A DNA stretch of 64,000 bases, from positions 1,592,001 through 1,656,000 of the forward strand of contig NC_010830.1 of the NCBI RefSeq assembly GCF_000020565.1, written 5' to 3'. Position numbers and translations under genes: made by a program. This document shows positions 55,697-64,000 of the stretch, one piece after another. Each line of letters starts with the position of its first letter. Within the stretch, counting starts at the first letter, position 1. The stretch is from Candidatus Amoebophilus asiaticus 5a2 (GTDB lineage: Bacteria; Bacteroidota; Bacteroidia; Cytophagales; Amoebophilaceae). A model generated the notes under the pieces. It made no database searches, was not told the DNA's origin, and saw only the letters and a list, made by a program, of their open reading frames with translations.

Positions 55697-58600
55697 TTAC
55701 AAAACTTTGATTAAATCTTTGAAGGCTAAAATATCTTTACCTAAATTTCCAATAACTTCGTTTGTCATTCTAATCTCTTCAGCTACAACGAGATCCATCC
55801 TAGAAGCATAAAACGAAGTTTTCCTCATATATTCTTGTGTCTGATCTGCCCAACCTCTGCGAGAAAGGGCAAATTCTCTTTGGCTTTCATACTCGTGCAA
55901 TCTGCGATAGTTAAATCTAAGCAATTCTTTAAGATTATCTATTTTCTTATTAACAATTTTTATCATCTCTTCTTTTGGTAATTTTCCTTTAAAACGACTT
56001 GCAATAGCATAGTTACATTGTTGTACAGCAACTTCGAAGCCTAATTGAAGCTGAGATTTGCTCAATTTACCTTCCTTAATAAAATTATCTACTTCGCTAA
56101 TTTTATTATCTACAATAAAATCAGCTAGTGGATTATCAGACTCAACTAAGCTTAATGCTTTTAAATCAATTTCCAGATCCTTAACAGTTGATGAATCTTT
56201 TACTCTCTCCAATAACATAATAATTTCTTGATAGTGTTCTTCACTAATTTGTTTACATTGATAAGCACCTTCTAAATGATAAGCAACGTTTTTTCCTTTT
56301 ATTGTGCGTAACCTAGGATTAGCTCCAAGTTTTAAAAGTGCCTTAATATTAGCAACTAACCCTTCCTGTGCAGCATGGTGTAATGCTGTCATCCCACCCC
56401 CATTAGTAAGGTTAGGATGGGGGTAGGTAACTGCATTTAAGTCGGCGCCTAACTTAGCAAGCAAAATAATAGCCGGTACATTACCATGAAAATATGATGC
56501 TAAAATTAAAGGGGTTGCTCCATCTCTAGCTCGACTATTGAGATCAGCACCACTCTTACATAAAAGTGAAATTAGTTTAGTTTTATTAAATGCTGCTGCT
56601 ATATGTAAAGGCGTTTTTCCAGTTTTTTGGTGTGGAATATTTACACTTGCTCCTTTTTTAATAATAAGGAATTCAGCAAATCTGCATGCTTCCTCTTCAC
56701 TTAATTTGTCATTTTCACAGACTCTACCAAGTGCAGTTGCTCCCTTAGTATTATATTTATTTAAAGAGTCTACATTAAGATCGATATCACCTAAAATTTT
56801 TAGATGTTCAATAAAGTTTTGGTTTGCATCCTCTTCCTCTGTCTTATTAACGGCTAGAGGTTTTGTAGTTGCTAATCGATTCAAATCTAAAAACCTGCTA
56901 CGCGCTTGACGCTTCTGAGCTTCTTGTATAGCAATCTGTCTTAATTGTGATGACCAACAATAGTTAGTGTTTTTATTAACTATTTTATGAACAAGATCCT
57001 CATAAATAGTTTCTTGTTTTCCATAATCCCCCTTTGTTGCGAGAATGTTTTTTCGTAAGTTATTATAGACTGTTTTTGTTAGACCATACTTAAGTAGATG
57101 CTGTTGCGTCCAAGAATGTTTAAAATTAGGAACTCGAACAATGCGCTCATAAACAACATACTCTCCGCGAATCCAGCCAGGGAAAGCAGCCTCGATCTCA
57201 TACTTAATCCGGTAATCAACAGGCATTTCTTTTTTTGTGGCCGCTTCTACCATCCTAAAAACTTTATCTTCCCGAGTTTTACTGAGAGGAACCAACATGG
57301 TATAAATTTTTCCTAAATAAGGATGAAGGGGCTTACCAGATAAATCAAAGCAAGGACGCAAAGCCTTTATTTTGTCTATTTTTAATCCAAACGCATACAA
57401 TAAGGGATGATTAGGAAGTTCAGCGACAGAAACTAATGGGTTTTCCAAAAATCTAAAATTTTTAAATATTATAGAGCTAAACTGACCTAAGTTAGCAATA
57501 AAGGCCGTATAAGAATTGACATACAGATAATGAAAACCTGTGTATGCATCAAAAGTTTTATCCTTAACTACTACTTCGGTTTTTTCTTTTAACTTGGCAA
57601 CTTTCCTTTTAACTTTTTTCGCTTCTAAAATTAAATCTTGTGTATGAGAATCTTGATCTCCATAACCAATTTTTAGCATCTTAAACGAAGCCGAAGAAAA
57701 TATTGGAATACCAGTCTGACGAAGTTGCAAAAATCGCATACGTTCAGGAGAAGAAAATCTGTCCTTAAAAAGATGAACCCCTCTAAAAAAGGGAATTAAA
57801 ACAGGAGCAGCTTTACCTTCTTCCGTTTTCTCACATTCGTCAGATAAATACTGCCATGTTTCTTCCTCTTCAGAATCATACCCCTCCTCATAATTTCTTA
57901 AAGTTGAATTTGATACTCCAGATATAGAACTGGGCATGGATTTTTGTGAACTCTGACTATCAAGGGATAGATCGTCGCTTACTGCTAAGCTCGCAATTCC
58001 ACTTTCTAATTTGTTCCCCTTACTTTCTTCATTATCGGCATAAAAGTTTGTGTCATGAAATCGAATGTCTGAATCATCCGAAAACAAATTAGAGTCTAAA
58101 TTGCACTTTCTCGCTTCATCTTCTTTGGTTAAGGAAGACTGGCTATCAATTTCAAACAATGGCTCATAATGATTATAGTTAACGTGCATGATTCTTAAAT
58201 CAACTTTAAAATCACCATCATCTACATTGCTTTGTAGCTCACTAAGGTTATCAACTAATCCAATCTCACCATCGTTATCAGTCAATAACAATGTTAGATT
58301 AAAAGCAAGCTTAACTTTAAGCTTCTCCTTAAAATAAGCTTGTACAGCTGTTAATATACAGAGGCCATCTATTTCATCATTAATACTTAAGAAACCACTT
58401 TGGTCACCGATTTTATTTCTAACCCAATTAAAGAATTCACTTGATTCGCCTATTTGTGCTAGCAAACTAGGGCGTTGCTGCTCAACGCTATAAATTATCA
58501 ATTGAAAAATGCTATCCAATAAGCAGTTATTTCCAATAGTAGTAGCAGCTTTCCTTTTTAAATTGTTTTCTCTTAAATTCTTATTAATCTTTTGATTTCT

Positions 58601-60505
58601 TAATACATCATCTAAAATGTTAAATTCGAAATTTTCAAAGTAGTTAAAGTTTAACTTATTAATATTTTCCTTAGTTCGAACGCTTATTACAGTATGTCTT
58701 GTTATATCTTGTTTTTCTTCATCTTCAAGTTCTTCTTGCTGTATACTTCTTACAATAGCCTCATCAGAACTAATATTAATAGGGGGGGTGTCTTTTTCTA
58801 CTTTCCTTTCATTAATTTCTTGCCGCCAGTCTTTTTCAAAATTTCTTATAGCATCGTTAGCTGGTTCTAGTTGTTTATAATCTGAGCCTAGTTCTCTGTA
58901 AGACTTGTTTATTTGGTCTTCTGAGTATACTATTCTTATTTTCTTTATAGAAAGTTCATATTGAGGGTGTTCTTTAATCAATTGTTCCTCAAAATTTTTT
59001 ACTGTTTCAGGATATTTGTTGTTGAATTCTTTTAATAACTGACTGGCTGGTTGGTAATTTAGAAGTGCTGCTTTATATATCCATTTTATTGCTTCCGCGT
59101 AATCTCCTTCCTCTTGATTTATTATAGACAAATTATACTGTGCAGCTGGGTAGTTTTGCTCAGCAGCTTTTTGAAACCACTCCCTTGCATTTTCTTTATC
59201 CTGATTATTTTTATATAACCTACCTAAATTGAATTGTGCACCTATCGTTACATTTATATCTATATCTTTACTAACAACTACTTTATAACATTCTTCGGCC
59301 TTTTGGTTATCCTTCCTATGTTCATATAGCAAGCCCAAAATAAATTTTGCTCTTACATTACCTTGTCTGGCAGCTTCTTCAAACCATTTTAATCCTAACG
59401 TATTATCAAGAATTAATAGTGAAGAATTCTTATTGTGTTCTAGATTTTTACAATATTCTATTAGCTTATTGTATGCCCAATTATTCCCCTGTAAAGCTGC
59501 CTTGGTATACCATTCACACGCTTGCCTGAAATCACATGCTAACCCTATACTACCATAATAGTATATACTTCCTAATCGGTATTGAGCATCTGAATTCCCT
59601 TGTTCAGCTGCTTTTTGCAACCACTCGAATGCTTCTCTTTCATCTTTTTCTTCATTGTCTTTATTCTCTACTTTCTCTTTCCCTTTACTTAATCTTGATT
59701 GAGATGAGCTCTCTTTTTCTATTGCTCTTGATAAAGGAACAAAATGATTTGCTTTCTTATCAACTACTAGTATAGGTATCTGACAGTTTGTAAGTAATTC
59801 TTTAGCTTCTTTCTCTTTTTGTTCAGCTTCAGGCTCTGAATTGCCATCTGCTTCCTCTACGCCTATCTCCTTTTTTTCTTTATGATCTACTGAAAAAACC
59901 GAGGAGCTTTTTCCTGATTGAGCTCCTAACTCATTTTGGCTATTTATACTTCCTGATAGATACTGTGAGTACGAAACTCTTCCGTTAGATCTAGCTGCAT
60001 TATCTAACCTTTCTATACGTTCTTGTAAGTGTCCTTTCTTCTCTTCCTGCTTCTTTTGCTTAGGTTCTTCATCCTCATTATCCTGCATTCCCCCCATTAA
60101 ACCTACCCCCTTGTAAATAACTATTTTAGCTGACTCTTCTCCTTGGGATGGCTGAAAATAAATATGGTTTTGCTGTATTTTTTTAGGTAAGTGTTTGAGA
60201 CTTGCTACGTCTATTCCCTCCTTTATCTCTACAGGTAACCCATTATAAACTTTACCCTTTTCATCTAATGACTGAACACTTGCCTTTATTTCTCCATTTG
60301 TTTCCTCATAGAAAGTAACGGTATTTCCTCCCTCTGCAGTCAATGTTTGATCAACTAAAGGCTGGATGTTGTCTTGTATTTGTGGGCCTTTCTCTTCTCG
60401 AGTAGGAATAAGTGGATTGCCGTCGAATCCTCCTCCGCAGCTTTGTAAACATAAGCTTACAAGTAAAATACGAGCAACAAATCGCTGGAATGAATTAAAG
60501 TTCAT
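55697..60505 (-). CDS. Multidomain lipoprotein: Sel1, OTU-like, ART-like, ankyrin
   Basis: This 1602-residue protein begins with a lipoprotein signal (VSLCLQSC) and the shared N-terminal module. Sel1 repeats lie at about 290-500 (EAFEWLQKAAEQGNSDAQYR). An OTU-like cysteine-protease segment follows: TTIGNNCLLDSIFQLI with Cys661 and NYNHYEPLFEI with His779. Residues 900-1125 resemble an ADP-ribosyltransferase: PFFRGVHLF (Arg908), ENPLVSVAEL (Ser1026), GWIRGEYVVYERI (Glu1115 or Glu1119). Ankyrins lie at about 1270-1420 (GKTPLHIAAAFNKTKLISLL). The Sel1, ankyrin and signal parts are clear; the OTU-like call is good; the ART-like call is by eye and tentative. Confidence 0.75.
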   Translation of the reverse strand: MNFNSFQRFVARILLVSLCLQSCGGGFDGNPLIPTREEKGPQIQDNIQPLVDQTLTAEGGNTVTFYEETNGEIKASVQSLDEKGKVYNGLPVEIKEGIDVASLKHLPKKIQQNHIYFQPSQGEESAKIVIYKGVGLMGGMQDNEDEEPKQKKQEEKKGHLQERIERLDNAARSNGRVSYSQYLSGSINSQNELGAQSGKSSSVFSVDHKEKKEIGVEEADGNSEPEAEQKEKEAKELLTNCQIPILVVDKKANHFVPLSRAIEKESSSQSRLSKGKEKVENKDNEEKDEREAFEWLQKAAEQGNSDAQYRLGSIYYYGSIGLACDFRQACEWYTKAALQGNNWAYNKLIEYCKNLEHNKNSSLLILDNTLGLKWFEEAARQGNVRAKFILGLLYEHRKDNQKAEECYKVVVSKDIDINVTIGAQFNLGRLYKNNQDKENAREWFQKAAEQNYPAAQYNLSIINQEEGDYAEAIKWIYKAALLNYQPASQLLKEFNNKYPETVKNFEEQLIKEHPQYELSIKKIRIVYSEDQINKSYRELGSDYKQLEPANDAIRNFEKDWRQEINERKVEKDTPPINISSDEAIVRSIQQEELEDEEKQDITRHTVISVRTKENINKLNFNYFENFEFNILDDVLRNQKINKNLRENNLKRKAATTIGNNCLLDSIFQLIIYSVEQQRPSLLAQIGESSEFFNWVRNKIGDQSGFLSINDEIDGLCILTAVQAYFKEKLKVKLAFNLTLLLTDNDGEIGLVDNLSELQSNVDDGDFKVDLRIMHVNYNHYEPLFEIDSQSSLTKEDEARKCNLDSNLFSDDSDIRFHDTNFYADNEESKGNKLESGIASLAVSDDLSLDSQSSQKSMPSSISGVSNSTLRNYEEGYDSEEEETWQYLSDECEKTEEGKAAPVLIPFFRGVHLFKDRFSSPERMRFLQLRQTGIPIFSSASFKMLKIGYGDQDSHTQDLILEAKKVKRKVAKLKEKTEVVVKDKTFDAYTGFHYLYVNSYTAFIANLGQFSSIIFKNFRFLENPLVSVAELPNHPLLYAFGLKIDKIKALRPCFDLSGKPLHPYLGKIYTMLVPLSKTREDKVFRMVEAATKKEMPVDYRIKYEIEAAFPGWIRGEYVVYERIVRVPNFKHSWTQQHLLKYGLTKTVYNNLRKNILATKGDYGKQETIYEDLVHKIVNKNTNYCWSSQLRQIAIQEAQKRQARSRFLDLNRLATTKPLAVNKTEEEDANQNFIEHLKILGDIDLNVDSLNKYNTKGATALGRVCENDKLSEEEACRFAEFLIIKKGASVNIPHQKTGKTPLHIAAAFNKTKLISLLCKSGADLNSRARDGATPLILASYFHGNVPAIILLAKLGADLNAVTYPHPNLTNGGGMTALHHAAQEGLVANIKALLKLGANPRLRTIKGKNVAYHLEGAYQCKQISEEHYQEIIMLLERVKDSSTVKDLEIDLKALSLVESDNPLADFIVDNKISEVDNFIKEGKLSKSQLQLGFEVAVQQCNYAIASRFKGKLPKEEMIKIVNKKIDNLKELLRFNYRRLHEYESQREFALSRRGWADQTQEYMRKTSFYASRMDLVVAEEIRMTNEVIGNLGKDILAFKDLIKVL

Positions 60506-60606
60506 AAAGTTTTACGTTAGAAGGGAAGTATAATAAGGTATAAAAAACTTATTTACAAGAATAGGTTAGCCTTTCTACACTTTAAATGCAATTTAAAGTG
60601 TACTTG
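60402..60606 (-). repeat. Duplicated leader cassette, copy 1
   Basis: About 100 bases upstream of the 1602-residue gene plus the first 35 codons are nearly identical to the segment at about 62473-62692. It includes promoter, ribosome site and signal peptide. Two AT-rich arms TTTAAAGTGTA/TACACTTTAAA sit at its far end. Confidence 0.75.
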
Positions 60607-60645
60607 GGCGCAATTAGATGATTTAACATGAAGTGAATAGTTTAA

Positions 60646-60750
60646 GGCGCTACGAGTAATATCAAAACAAATTATGGTTGGACACCCCTTGAGTGGGCTG
60701 TTGAATATGGCCACAGGGATATATCCAACTTACTCATTAAAAACTATTGA
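60646..60750 (+). pseudogene. Orphan ankyrin-repeat remnant
   Basis: The plus strand encodes GATSNIKTNYGWTPLEWAVE then YGHRDISNLLIKNY and a stop: one full ankyrin repeat and the edge of another, with a stop just upstream. It lies on the opposite strand to the neighbouring effectors and is a relic of a lost ankyrin gene. Confidence 0.65.
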
Positions 60751-60891
60751 AGAGCCTCATACTAGTATAATTAGGGCTTTGGCATATGAAGTCTATCAAA
60801 TGGGAATGCTAAGGATTTGAGATGATAGGTATAGCTATCCTTTTTAAAATTTCAATACAGTAGTTACTTGATAAAGTAATCCCTTGCATTG

Positions 60892-62580
60892 CTAAAACTC
60901 CCACTTAATATGCGGATATTGTTCTTTCAATAGCCTCTTAGTTTCAGCTGCTATAAGCTCTCCATCTAAAACAACTGTATGTACTTTTGTTCCCTGTAAG
61001 GATTGAGCAAATTGTAATGCTCCCTCATTGACTATTAAATTCCCACTTAAGTCAGCCGTATGAACATGCGTTCCTTGTAAATTCCTGGCGAATTCCACGG
61101 CTCCTGAGATATCTATAAAATTCTCTCTTAAATGCACTATATGTACATTTGTTCCCTGTAAAGCTTGAGCAAACTCCCCTGGCTTAAAATCTCCTATGTG
61201 TGTTTGGGTCCAATTTAAATTAATTTCTTTTACATTAGTACCTTGTAAGCATTTAGCCAATTCTACTGCCACTAAACCCCCTATTTCATTAAAGCTTAAA
61301 TCAACCGTATGAACACTCGTTCCTTGTAAGTGCTTAGCCAATTCTATAGCCTCTACATTTCCTATTTGTTTTAAACTAACTGTATGAATTTGTGTATCTT
61401 TAAGATAAGGCCAGAATTCTTGTGGAAGATTTTCTACTTTTCCCATTAACTGATAAAAAGGAAAGCTAAGAATCGTTTCAGAGGTAAAAGTTAATCTACT
61501 AAAATCTATAATCTTGTTTATCATACAGGATTTTTTGCCGATGGTCCATCGAGGCCTATTTTCTACACCAACCAAGCTAACTTGATCATAGCTGGTGATT
61601 AAATTATTAAAACTCCTATTAACTTGTTTGACCATTAGTACTCCAGGAAACCCTACATACGATAAGATATGTAACCGTAATTCTGGTGGGAGGATTATAA
61701 AATTCCCTAAATTTGTAGCTTCTGCTCCAAAATAATTGAGATGTGCTAGTCTCTTTAACAAATCAATAGCTAGTGTATGTCCATACCTTGCTGCACGTTC
61801 TAACAATAATCTTGCATCCTCAAAAATTATTTTACTCAATTGGATTTGACTATTGATGTCTTCTCCTTCTTGTTCTCTGAATGGTGTCTTTCTTACTGTT
61901 AACAGCGAATTTCTCACACTTGTTGTTTTTCTTCGCTTAACTAATTCAAATTTCTCTGAAGTATCTTCTAATTCCTCGTATTTTCTTCTTTCTTGCTTTC
62001 TTTGGGGTTCATCACGTTCATTGTTTATCCATTCTTCATAGGTAGGCTCTCTTTCTTCATCATCTATTTCCCCTTTTTCCCACTCTTCTTCTCCTTGATC
62101 TATTAATTTTACTTTATCTTCTTTTTCATCTTCACTTTTGCCCCCTCCCATTAACCATGGTTTATGTATACCTATTTTAACTGGCGTCCCCTTTTCATCA
62201 AATTCTACTTGGATGCGATATTGCTGAATTCTTTTAGGTAAGTGTGCTAAACTTCTTAAATCTGTCCCCTTTTCTATGGATACAGATATCCCATTAAAAA
62301 CCTTATTTTTTTCATCTACTATTTCTACACTGGCCTGGAGCTGCCCTTTATCCTCGTACAATGTAACTGCATGCCCACCTTGTGCTGTCAATTGTTTATC
62401 TATTAAAGGTTGGATATTAGTTAGAGGAATAATGGCTTGTGTATTAGTTTGTATAGGCGCTGTTTGTTCTTCCCCGGTAGGAATAAGTGGATTATTGCCG
62501 AATTTCCCTCCACAACTTTGTAAGCATAAGCTTATAAGTAAAATACGAGCAACAAATCGCTGGAATGAATTAAAGTTCAT
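60892..62580 (-). CDS. F-box and LRR lipoprotein
   Basis: The 562-residue protein has the same signal peptide as the previous gene (FVARILLISLCLQSC) and the shared N-terminal module (GGHAVTLYEDKGQLQASVEI). After an acidic linker an F-box is seen at about residues 297-340: ILPPELRLHILSYVGFPGVL then KQVNRSFNNL. Leucine-rich repeats follow to the end (GTSVHTVDLSFNEIG, GTNVHIVHLRENFID, GTHVHTADLSGNLIV). F-box/LRR proteins are substrate receptors of eukaryotic SCF ubiquitin ligases; bacterial versions are thought to act in the host. That role is inferred. It is the most upstream gene of the array. Confidence 0.85.
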   Translation of the reverse strand: MNFNSFQRFVARILLISLCLQSCGGKFGNNPLIPTGEEQTAPIQTNTQAIIPLTNIQPLIDKQLTAQGGHAVTLYEDKGQLQASVEIVDEKNKVFNGISVSIEKGTDLRSLAHLPKRIQQYRIQVEFDEKGTPVKIGIHKPWLMGGGKSEDEKEDKVKLIDQGEEEWEKGEIDDEEREPTYEEWINNERDEPQRKQERRKYEELEDTSEKFELVKRRKTTSVRNSLLTVRKTPFREQEGEDINSQIQLSKIIFEDARLLLERAARYGHTLAIDLLKRLAHLNYFGAEATNLGNFIILPPELRLHILSYVGFPGVLMVKQVNRSFNNLITSYDQVSLVGVENRPRWTIGKKSCMINKIIDFSRLTFTSETILSFPFYQLMGKVENLPQEFWPYLKDTQIHTVSLKQIGNVEAIELAKHLQGTSVHTVDLSFNEIGGLVAVELAKCLQGTNVKEINLNWTQTHIGDFKPGEFAQALQGTNVHIVHLRENFIDISGAVEFARNLQGTHVHTADLSGNLIVNEGALQFAQSLQGTKVHTVVLDGELIAAETKRLLKEQYPHIKWEF

Positions 62581-62692
62581 AAAGTTTTACGTTAGAAGGG
62601 AAGTATAATAAGGTATAAAAAACTTATTTACAAGAATAGGTTAGTCTTTCTACACTTTAAATTGCATTTAAAGTGTACTTAATATCAAGTAA
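62473..62692 (-). repeat. Duplicated leader cassette, copy 2
   Basis: Partner of the segment at 60402-60606. Identity ends at AAAGTGTACTT, about 110 bases before the start codon. Confidence 0.75.
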
Positions 62693-62932
62693 TAGCTCAA
62701 CAGGGAAAAAGTATATAGCTTTTAGATTATTAATGCTGCTAGGTAAAATATATTAAGAATTTTATTTCTTCTTTAAGCTCTTTTATTCTAATCTTTTTTC
62801 CAGGCTTCTTTAGTAACTTTAATAAAGTTTAGATACTTTATTGAAATACATTCTCTAAAAAATGGTTGCTTATCTTTTGCTTAACATGAGTAAGGTAAAC
62901 TTTATCCATAAATACTATAAATAATTGGTGCA
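62581..62932. other. Divergent intergenic region
   Basis: The left third is the duplicated leader; the rest is AT-rich and should contain the promoter of the toxin-antitoxin pair. No gene was found. Confidence 0.5.
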
Positions 62933-63139
62933 ATGAAAATACTACTAGACATACCCGATAATCAAGCATCTTCTTTAATAGATGTGTTAAGAAGCATCTC
63001 GCATGTGAGGGTAAAACCACTCACTGATGCAAAAGCTTTATTAATGGAGGAAATAAAAGAGGCTGTTGATGAAATACAACTAATTAAAACAGGTGCAAAG
63101 AAAGCCCGTAATGCTGAAGATTTTTTGAATGAATTATAA
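62933..63139 (+). CDS. Antitoxin of a RelBE-like pair
   Basis: A 68-residue protein with an N-terminal beta strand (KILLDIPDNQASSLIDVL) and a long charged helix (EEIKEAVDEIQLIKTGAKKA) ending DFLNEL. This is the size and pattern of small antitoxins partnered with RelE/ParE-type toxins in Bacteroidota. It overlaps the next gene by 11 bases, which supports coupled translation. It would bind and block the toxin and repress its own promoter, as the family does. Confidence 0.75.
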   Translation: MKILLDIPDNQASSLIDVLRSISHVRVKPLTDAKALLMEEIKEAVDEIQLIKTGAKKARNAEDFLNEL

Positions 63140-63458
63140 TGTAAAATCTACTAATGTATTTGAGCGGCAGGCAAAAAGACTCATCAAAAAATACGCTTCG
63201 CTTAAGCAGGAGCTTTTTCAACTAGTTCAGCAATTAAAAGACAATCCTAAATTAGGAACAGCTATTGGTGGAGAATGTTACAAGATACGTATTTCAGTTG
63301 CCTCTAAAGGAAAAGGTAATTCAAGTGGTGCACGAGTCATTACTAATTTTGTAGTTACAGATAATACCGTCTACCTACTTTACATTTACGATAAGTCCGA
63401 TCAGGAAACACTTTCCGATAAGGAGCTGAAAGAACTCTTAAAATGTATCAACATATAG
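63129..63458 (+). CDS. RelE-like toxin
   Basis: The 109-residue basic protein reads VFERQAKRLIKKYASLKQEL, then LGTAIGGECYKIRISV, ARVITNFVV and VYLLYIYDKSDQETLSDKEL, the order of strands and helices in the RelE/ParE fold. Arg and Lys in the GECYKIRI strand and the final Tyr-Asp-Lys-Ser segment are where family members have functional residues. RelE toxins cut mRNA on ribosomes, while ParE toxins hit gyrase; the sequence alone favours the RelE/HigB side. It is paired with the antitoxin before it. Confidence 0.8.
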   Translation: MNYNVKSTNVFERQAKRLIKKYASLKQELFQLVQQLKDNPKLGTAIGGECYKIRISVASKGKGNSSGARVITNFVVTDNTVYLLYIYDKSDQETLSDKELKELLKCINI

Positions 63459-63496
63459 AGATTCTAAACAAACACCCTACTCATGAAAGCTTATTT

Positions 63497-63543
63497 CAAG
63501 AGGCTACTTGGGACACAAGTGTTATGCTAGAGTCATTTACAAA
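63497..63543 (+). repeat. Copy of the 43.3-kb repeat
   Basis: The stretch around GGGACACAAGTGTTATGCTA matches about 43277-43325 with few changes. It lies just after the toxin gene. Confidence 0.5.
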
Positions 63544-63634
63544 CTATTATTCAATATTTAGATACTATTGCTCCAACAATCAATTTTATTTAACTTTTTA
63601 TAATAGGATAAAAGTACTGGATAAGTACTTAGAA

Positions 63635-64000
63635 TTATTTCCCCCAGCTAATCCAAAGACCATCCTCTCTATTTGTATTGCTTGTACTTAGTTCCTCATA
63701 TCCATCAATAATAGACGGCAAATTTTGTTTATAACGCTCATGCAATGTAACCCAAGTTTTATGTACTAGCTCATGGTAGTATCTACAATTATTCAATTGT
63801 GCTTGTTGGTGCTTGATGATAAGACGCTTGTTATTTGTCTGTTCTGCCTCCATTATTTTTTCTACCAATTGCTCAACATTGGGGTTTAACGGATCATCAA
63901 TCAAGAGTAAAGAAATAGGTTCTTTTAATTTTACTTTATAACATCCGTTAGCTGAAGTTGCCCTATAAGATTCAATATAGGGCTTAAGTTCATTTTGGGC
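63635..64000 (-). CDS. Hypothetical protein, 5' end outside window
   Basis: The frame is open from the right edge to a TAA at 63635 (121 codons visible). The sequence (PNVEQLVEKIMEAEQTNNKR, RYYHELVHKTWVTLHERYKQ) is helical and charged and has no domain I recognise. No start codon is required in the window because the frame continues past it. Confidence 0.6.
   Translation of the reverse strand, partial: AQNELKPYIESYRATSANGCYKVKLKEPISLLLIDDPLNPNVEQLVEKIMEAEQTNNKRLIIKHQQAQLNNCRYYHELVHKTWVTLHERYKQNLPSIIDGYEELSTSNTNREDGLWISWGK

Noticed and set aside
62838-63020. A minus-strand frame overlapping the antitoxin
   Set aside because: It is opposite to a better-supported gene and has no motif.
63443-63691. 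An 82-residue frame after the toxin
   Set aside because: It contains a dispersed repeat and overlaps the antisense gene at the edge; it is probably chance.

Overview
The window looks like a piece of the genome of an obligate intracellular Bacteroidota symbiont of the Amoebophilus/Cardinium type. The DNA is AT-rich. Many genes encode lipoproteins with a Bacteroidota-style signal peptide ending in a Cys. Eukaryote-like domains (ankyrin, Sel1/TPR, LRR, F-box, OTU protease, a kinase N-lobe) are abundant. A large share of the window is insertion sequences, their short non-autonomous derivatives and pseudogenes. This assignment rests on gene content, not on a database match.

Layout. 1-6.1 kb: the end of an LRR lipoprotein gene, an NhaD-type Na+/H+ antiporter, then ftsQ-ftsA-ftsZ. 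6.1-17.7 kb: short inverted-repeat elements, a Sel1-repeat lipoprotein with 14 near-identical 38-residue units, two paralogous ankyrin lipoproteins with tandem Trp-ended modules, and a secreted protein of unknown function. 18.2-30.3 kb: mostly housekeeping and transport genes (an AAA ATPase whose start was hit by a MITE, valS, a reductase, tRNA-Ser, a NagX-like acyltransferase, an ABC exporter, a 59-residue conserved protein, two beta-barrel proteins, an SbtA-like permease). 30.3-35.0 kb: a nest of transposons, with IS110 inside IS110 inside an IS5-like element and an IS481 at its edge. 35-49 kb: pseudogenes (Sel1 protein, MazG-like, FlaR-like kinase), metG, an LRR lipoprotein, more IS copies and a truncated kinase lipoprotein. 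49-62.6 kb: four consecutive lipoprotein genes with the same N-terminal module and different eukaryote-like C-termini. 62.9-63.5 kb: a RelBE-like toxin-antitoxin pair, then a partial gene at the right edge.

Two systems stand out. First, all three IS110 copies carry a structured non-coding segment upstream of the transposase that behaves like a bridge RNA. In each copy a loop segment matches the flank where that copy sits (13 nt exact in one, 9 nt exact in another, 6 nt in the third), and a second loop matches the element's own end. Nested insertions let the pre-insertion targets be rebuilt, so this can be read from the sequence itself. Second, the four-gene lipoprotein array looks like a modular set of host-directed effectors centred on ubiquitin: one OTU-like protease, one protein combining Sel1 repeats, an OTU-like protease, a possible ADP-ribosyltransferase-like domain and ankyrins, one F-box/LRR protein, and one ankyrin/Sel1 protein.

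Mobile-element activity has shaped the region strongly. At least four kinds of short inverted-repeat element are present, one of which shares its ends with the resident IS5-like element. Several transposases and cargo genes are broken by nonsense codons or frameshifts. The cell-division, tRNA-synthetase and transport genes are intact.
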